In this document: in pieces, positions 61,315 to 64,000 of the stretch
Layout of the letters: each line of letters opens with the position of its first letter
Numbering within the stretch: the stretch's first letter is position 1
NCBI RefSeq assembly: GCF_900112335.1
Contig: NZ_FOLG01000002.1
Span: 109,163-173,162 of the forward strand
DNA length: 64,000 nt
Origin: Tropicimonas isoalkanivorans
GTDB taxonomy: Bacteria > Pseudomonadota > Alphaproteobacteria > Rhodobacterales > Rhodobacteraceae
Direction of reading: 5' to 3'
Program-made: the position numbers and the translations under genes
Notes under the pieces: generated by a model
Databases searched by the model: none
Told to the model about the DNA's origin: nothing
What the model saw: the letters and a program-made list of their open reading frames with translations, nothing else

Positions 61315-61892
61315 CTGTGAGCCGGGACGATCAGCCCGATCTGCTATCGGACCTTTCGGATCTGGACTTCGTCCGTCATCTGCTGGCCGACCTTCATGAC
61401 GACCTGCCAGGGAAGGTCGGCCGTTTCCGGATGCTGACAGATCTGGGCGGCCAGATGGGTCGATCCGGGACGATGATTTTCGGCGGCCATGCGGCCTATC
61501 ACGCTTGGGTCGAAGCGCGTTCGTCGTTCGTGCACGGCAATTATGTGGCGACGATCCTGCTGTGTCAGGGGCTCGTGGAGCATCTGCTGGCGGCATATCT
61601 TCACGCCGGGCTTCTGGTTGATGACATTCCGGATCGCATCCAGTTCGCCGACACCCTCCGCCGCTGCCGAGAGCGCGAGGTAGTCTCTGATGAAGACGTC
61701 ACCGACCTCCGCCGCATGATGGCGCTGCGAAACCCGTTGTCGCACTTCCGGCATGTCGATGACGGCAGCAATCTTGATCGTCGTAGCATCGATGAGAGCA
61801 GATCGGCGGACGACCTGCTGCGCCATGACGCGATCTTTTCGATCGGTCTCGCCGTTCGGATGCTTTCAAGGCCTGCGTTCCGGCTCGGCTAG
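61311..61892 (+). CDS. HEPN-motif protein of the type I R-M operon
   Basis: 193 residues; a GTG start overlaps the HsdS stop (GTGA). All-helical pattern (HAAYHAWVEARSSFVHGNYVATILLCQGLVEHLL in segments) with an RNxxxH motif in MMALRNPLSHFRHV, the RNase signature of HEPN domains. Such proteins ride with restriction loci and could act as an RNase effector or toxin triggered on phage attack. Inference from motif and position. Confidence 0.55.
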   Translation: MTVSRDDQPDLLSDLSDLDFVRHLLADLHDDLPGKVGRFRMLTDLGGQMGRSGTMIFGGHAAYHAWVEARSSFVHGNYVATILLCQGLVEHLLAAYLHAGLLVDDIPDRIQFADTLRRCREREVVSDEDVTDLRRMMALRNPLSHFRHVDDGSNLDRRSIDESRSADDLLRHDAIFSIGLAVRMLSRPAFRLG

Positions 61893-61912
61893 CAATCGGG
61901 GCCACCAGCTGG

Positions 61913-62824
61913 TCATCGTCGAACGGACCGAGTTTTTGGTGGCGTGATCCGATCACCCTTCGCCAAGATGTAGTCGGCGATCTTGTGCCCGAGGGGATGG
62001 GGCCCCGCCCACAGCATGTAGTAGATTGGGACACCTCGCGTGTTCCTGACGACACTCGGTGTGGCGGCGTGGCCGAACAAGGTCTTCAGGCGGCCGACGT
62101 AGTGGTCAAGAAGCCGCTTGGCTGCATCGTCAACCTTGTGGCGGGTCGTATCCCCGAAGAGGTCGGTGCGCTCTGCGTAGACGAGGCTCTCCCAGTCCGC
62201 ACCGCCGAAGCAGCCGTTTAGCCCCGCGCGCCAAGTTTCGGGAATGTCACCCGAGCGCGTGATCAATCTGTTGATGGCCATTCCAAGCGGGAAGTTTATG
62301 ATCACCTCAAACTTCTTGGTTGATCCCAGAGCTGCGACGGTTCGCCAGTCCAGGTGGGGGCCATAAGGATCGAGGAAAGCAACACCCCTCATGTTCCGCC
62401 CCGCAATCCGCGGGACCAGCTTCTGGATCAATTCGTTCGCGTCGCCAACCTGAACGCTGATCTTTCGAGCCGGGTACTCTGCCCTCAAGCCCTCGAGAAG
62501 GGCCGCGCGCCCTGCATCTGCGTCAAAGAAATGATATTGGGTGAAAGGGTGTTCGAGAGCGAGGGCTCGGTGCGGGGAGCCTTCGATGAACTGCTCCTCG
62601 GACCGAACGAACTCGTCATCAAGAAGCTGAAGGTCTTCGTCATCAGCACCGGCCCAGGCGTCGCGGATTCTTGACCGTCCCGCGCCGGCGAATGCGTCGA
62701 CGTAGACCAGTTCGAAGGACTGTTTCTTCAGCGCAATGGTGTAAGCGTGAAGATATGCCTCGAGGCCATCGAGCTTTTGCCGAGCCCATGGGCCAACGGT
62801 ATTTTCAATATGCGATTTCTTCAA
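61913..62824 (-). CDS. tcmP: Three-Cys-motif partner protein TcmP
   Basis: 303 residues. It matches the TIGR04474 family: WARQKLDGLEAYLHAYTIAL, YVDAFAGAGRS near the N-terminus, AFLDPYGPHLDW and INFPLGMAINRL. AdoMet-methyltransferase-like fold features (DAFAGAG, LDPYG) are visible. It is always encoded with a three-Cys-motif protein, here the downstream-numbered DUF5131 gene on the same strand. The function of the pair is not established. Confidence 0.85.
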   Translation of the reverse strand: MKKSHIENTVGPWARQKLDGLEAYLHAYTIALKKQSFELVYVDAFAGAGRSRIRDAWAGADDEDLQLLDDEFVRSEEQFIEGSPHRALALEHPFTQYHFFDADAGRAALLEGLRAEYPARKISVQVGDANELIQKLVPRIAGRNMRGVAFLDPYGPHLDWRTVAALGSTKKFEVIINFPLGMAINRLITRSGDIPETWRAGLNGCFGGADWESLVYAERTDLFGDTTRHKVDDAAKRLLDHYVGRLKTLFGHAATPSVVRNTRGVPIYYMLWAGPHPLGHKIADYILAKGDRITPPKTRSVRR

Positions 62825-62851
62825 TGATGGCGGTACTCCGTGCGAAATGGT

Positions 62852-63610
62852 TCACGCTGAAATCTGATCGAGGATCGGCTTCGGGACGATTTGCCACGGA
62901 AAGCCGTTCCATTCCTCACCATCGAGCAGACGCCCCCCCGACTTCGGACGGGCGCCACCCCATTGTTTGAAGAAGAAAGCGACGTCGTCACGTTCGCAGA
63001 TGTCCCGCATCTGGCGGGCCCAGCTTTCGTCCATGGGCCGAGCCCGGGGCCCGCTCTCCCCCCCGACGATGGCCCAAGCGACGCCCTGCAGATCGACATC
63101 CCCGACCGGTCCGAGCAGCGGCTCGAACGAGATGAAGCGCGCGTCGGAATTGATCTGCTTCAGGTGCTCGATCCGGCTCGCGTGCGCGGCGTCCTCGACA
63201 GAAACGCCGAGCCAGATGTGCCGAGGGACCGGCCCTCCATCATACCGCTTCCGAACGTAGTTGCGCATGAGCGAGCTGCGCTTGGTCAGCACCTGGTAGA
63301 CGTGCCAGTCCGCCAGCTCCATGGCGTCGAACACCGCGTCGATGAATGTACGGTCGATGTCCTTGTGGAAGAGGTCGCTCATCGAGTTCACGAAGATCAT
63401 CCGCGGCTTTTTCCAGAGCACGGGCTGCTTCAGCCTCGACGGCCAGAGTGTCAGGACAAAGCCCTGCTCGTAGGGGTGTCCAGGGATTCCACGCCAGCGC
63501 TCTGCGAACCGCTCGGCGTAGCAGTTGTCACAACCGGGACCGACCTTGGTGCAGCCCGTCACCGGGTTCCACGTCGCGTCCGTCCATTCGATGTCTGACT
63601 TCTGGGCCAA
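62852..63610 (-). CDS. DUF5131 (phage Gp37/Gp68-like) three-Cys-motif protein
   Basis: 252 residues. The N-terminus carries the three-Cys motif TGCTKVGPGCDNCYAE, resembling a radical-SAM-like cluster site. SDIEWTDATWNPVTG and MSDLFHKD follow the DUF5131 pattern. First gene of the TcmP pair on the minus strand (27-base gap). Phage and island versions exist; role unknown, defence possible. 63611-63848 upstream holds no recognisable gene. Confidence 0.88.
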   Translation of the reverse strand: MAQKSDIEWTDATWNPVTGCTKVGPGCDNCYAERFAERWRGIPGHPYEQGFVLTLWPSRLKQPVLWKKPRMIFVNSMSDLFHKDIDRTFIDAVFDAMELADWHVYQVLTKRSSLMRNYVRKRYDGGPVPRHIWLGVSVEDAAHASRIEHLKQINSDARFISFEPLLGPVGDVDLQGVAWAIVGGESGPRARPMDESWARQMRDICERDDVAFFFKQWGGARPKSGGRLLDGEEWNGFPWQIVPKPILDQISA

Positions 63611-63848
63611 CTGCTCGCCTCACACTTTTTCACAACGGTAACACGCGGTTGACTCAGCACAAAGCACGAACAGCGGCTGGGGTGAGATTGGTCCCAGCCG
63701 CAGCCGAACCAGCGCGCAACGGGCGGCGTTCGATCTCTGTTCCATCCGCCATCCAGCTGGATTTTCCAAATTGCGTGCATCACGGACTTCGAAAGATCAC
63801 TTGAAAGCAATGACTTAAAGCTGTTCACCGAAAGCGCGGCGGTTAACA

Positions 63849-64000
63849 GGTCCGGAGAATATCGGCCCGGAGAGAACGCGTGTGCGCCCTTCGGGGCGTA
63901 GGCCGGTTAACAGCCCAACCCGCATAACCCCCGAAAACAACGGAAAAATCCGGCTGCAGCCGGATCGGGAGAACGCTTTCGCGAGGGCAAGTGGCGGAGG
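63849..64000. repeat. Right copy of 152-bp imperfect direct repeat
   Basis: Matches 3780-3931 over the same length, best at both ends. The window stops within the shared TGGCGGAGG, so I cannot see whether an intact tRNA-Ser follows. A palindrome CGGCTGCAGCCG is specific to this copy. Confidence 0.6.

Noticed and set aside
1..64000. CRISPR arrays
   Set aside because: No regularly spaced identical repeats were seen; the Cas4-like nuclease belongs to the phage recombination module.

Overview
The window looks like a high-GC alphaproteobacterium, most likely a Rhodobacterales relative. The tail genes resemble the Rhodobacter capsulatus gene transfer agent, many small genes belong to families typical of that order (DUF6441, DUF2793, DUF6362, DUF6511, DUF7220), and a perfect FNR/FnrL-type site is present. 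Most of the window (about 3.8-64 kb) is one accessory region bounded by two 152-bp imperfect direct repeats (3780-3931 and 63849-64000). All assignments are by eye; no database search was possible.

Layout. 1-3628: the end of a type III-like methyltransferase and its helicase/nuclease partner, outside the left repeat. 3629-12130: a lower-GC cassette for (per)chlorate respiration: chlorite dismutase, a type II DMSO-reductase-family molybdoenzyme (alpha, beta, TorD-type chaperone) and a small c-type cytochrome, followed downstream by an Mrp/ApbC ATPase and a carboxymuconolactone-decarboxylase-like gene. IS6-type and IS5-type transposase remnants flank it, and an FNR box lies upstream of cld. 12328-51271: a large siphovirus-like prophage. 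On the minus strand it carries lysis genes, GTA-like distal tail genes, a tape measure gene, tail chaperones with a classic -1 frameshift site, tail tube, connectors, a fused protease-capsid gene, portal and terminase. A complete mer operon (merR and merTPFA) sits inside the late operon. The early/replication half holds methyltransferases, a RuvC-like nuclease, primase-helicase, Cas4-like nuclease, SF2 helicase, a RecA-like ATPase and small regulators. An IS110 element has split the phage cytosine methyltransferase gene.

51396-63610: an accessory/defence block: an unrecognised 704-aa protein, a four-gene translationally coupled serine-recombinase operon, a type I restriction-modification locus (hsdR, hsdM, hsdS) with a HEPN-motif partner, and the uncharacterised TcmP/DUF5131 pair.

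What stands out. (1) An apparently complete chlorate-reduction module sits in a phage-bearing island, beside a mercury operon in the same prophage. (2) The IS110 element has a readable bridge RNA: its target-loop guides match the methyltransferase site it interrupts, its donor-loop guides match the element's own ends, and joining its ends would create a promoter with a 17-bp spacer. (3) Several noncoding structures (alternative hairpins, palindrome clusters, repeated 5' leaders) sit in the phage early region.
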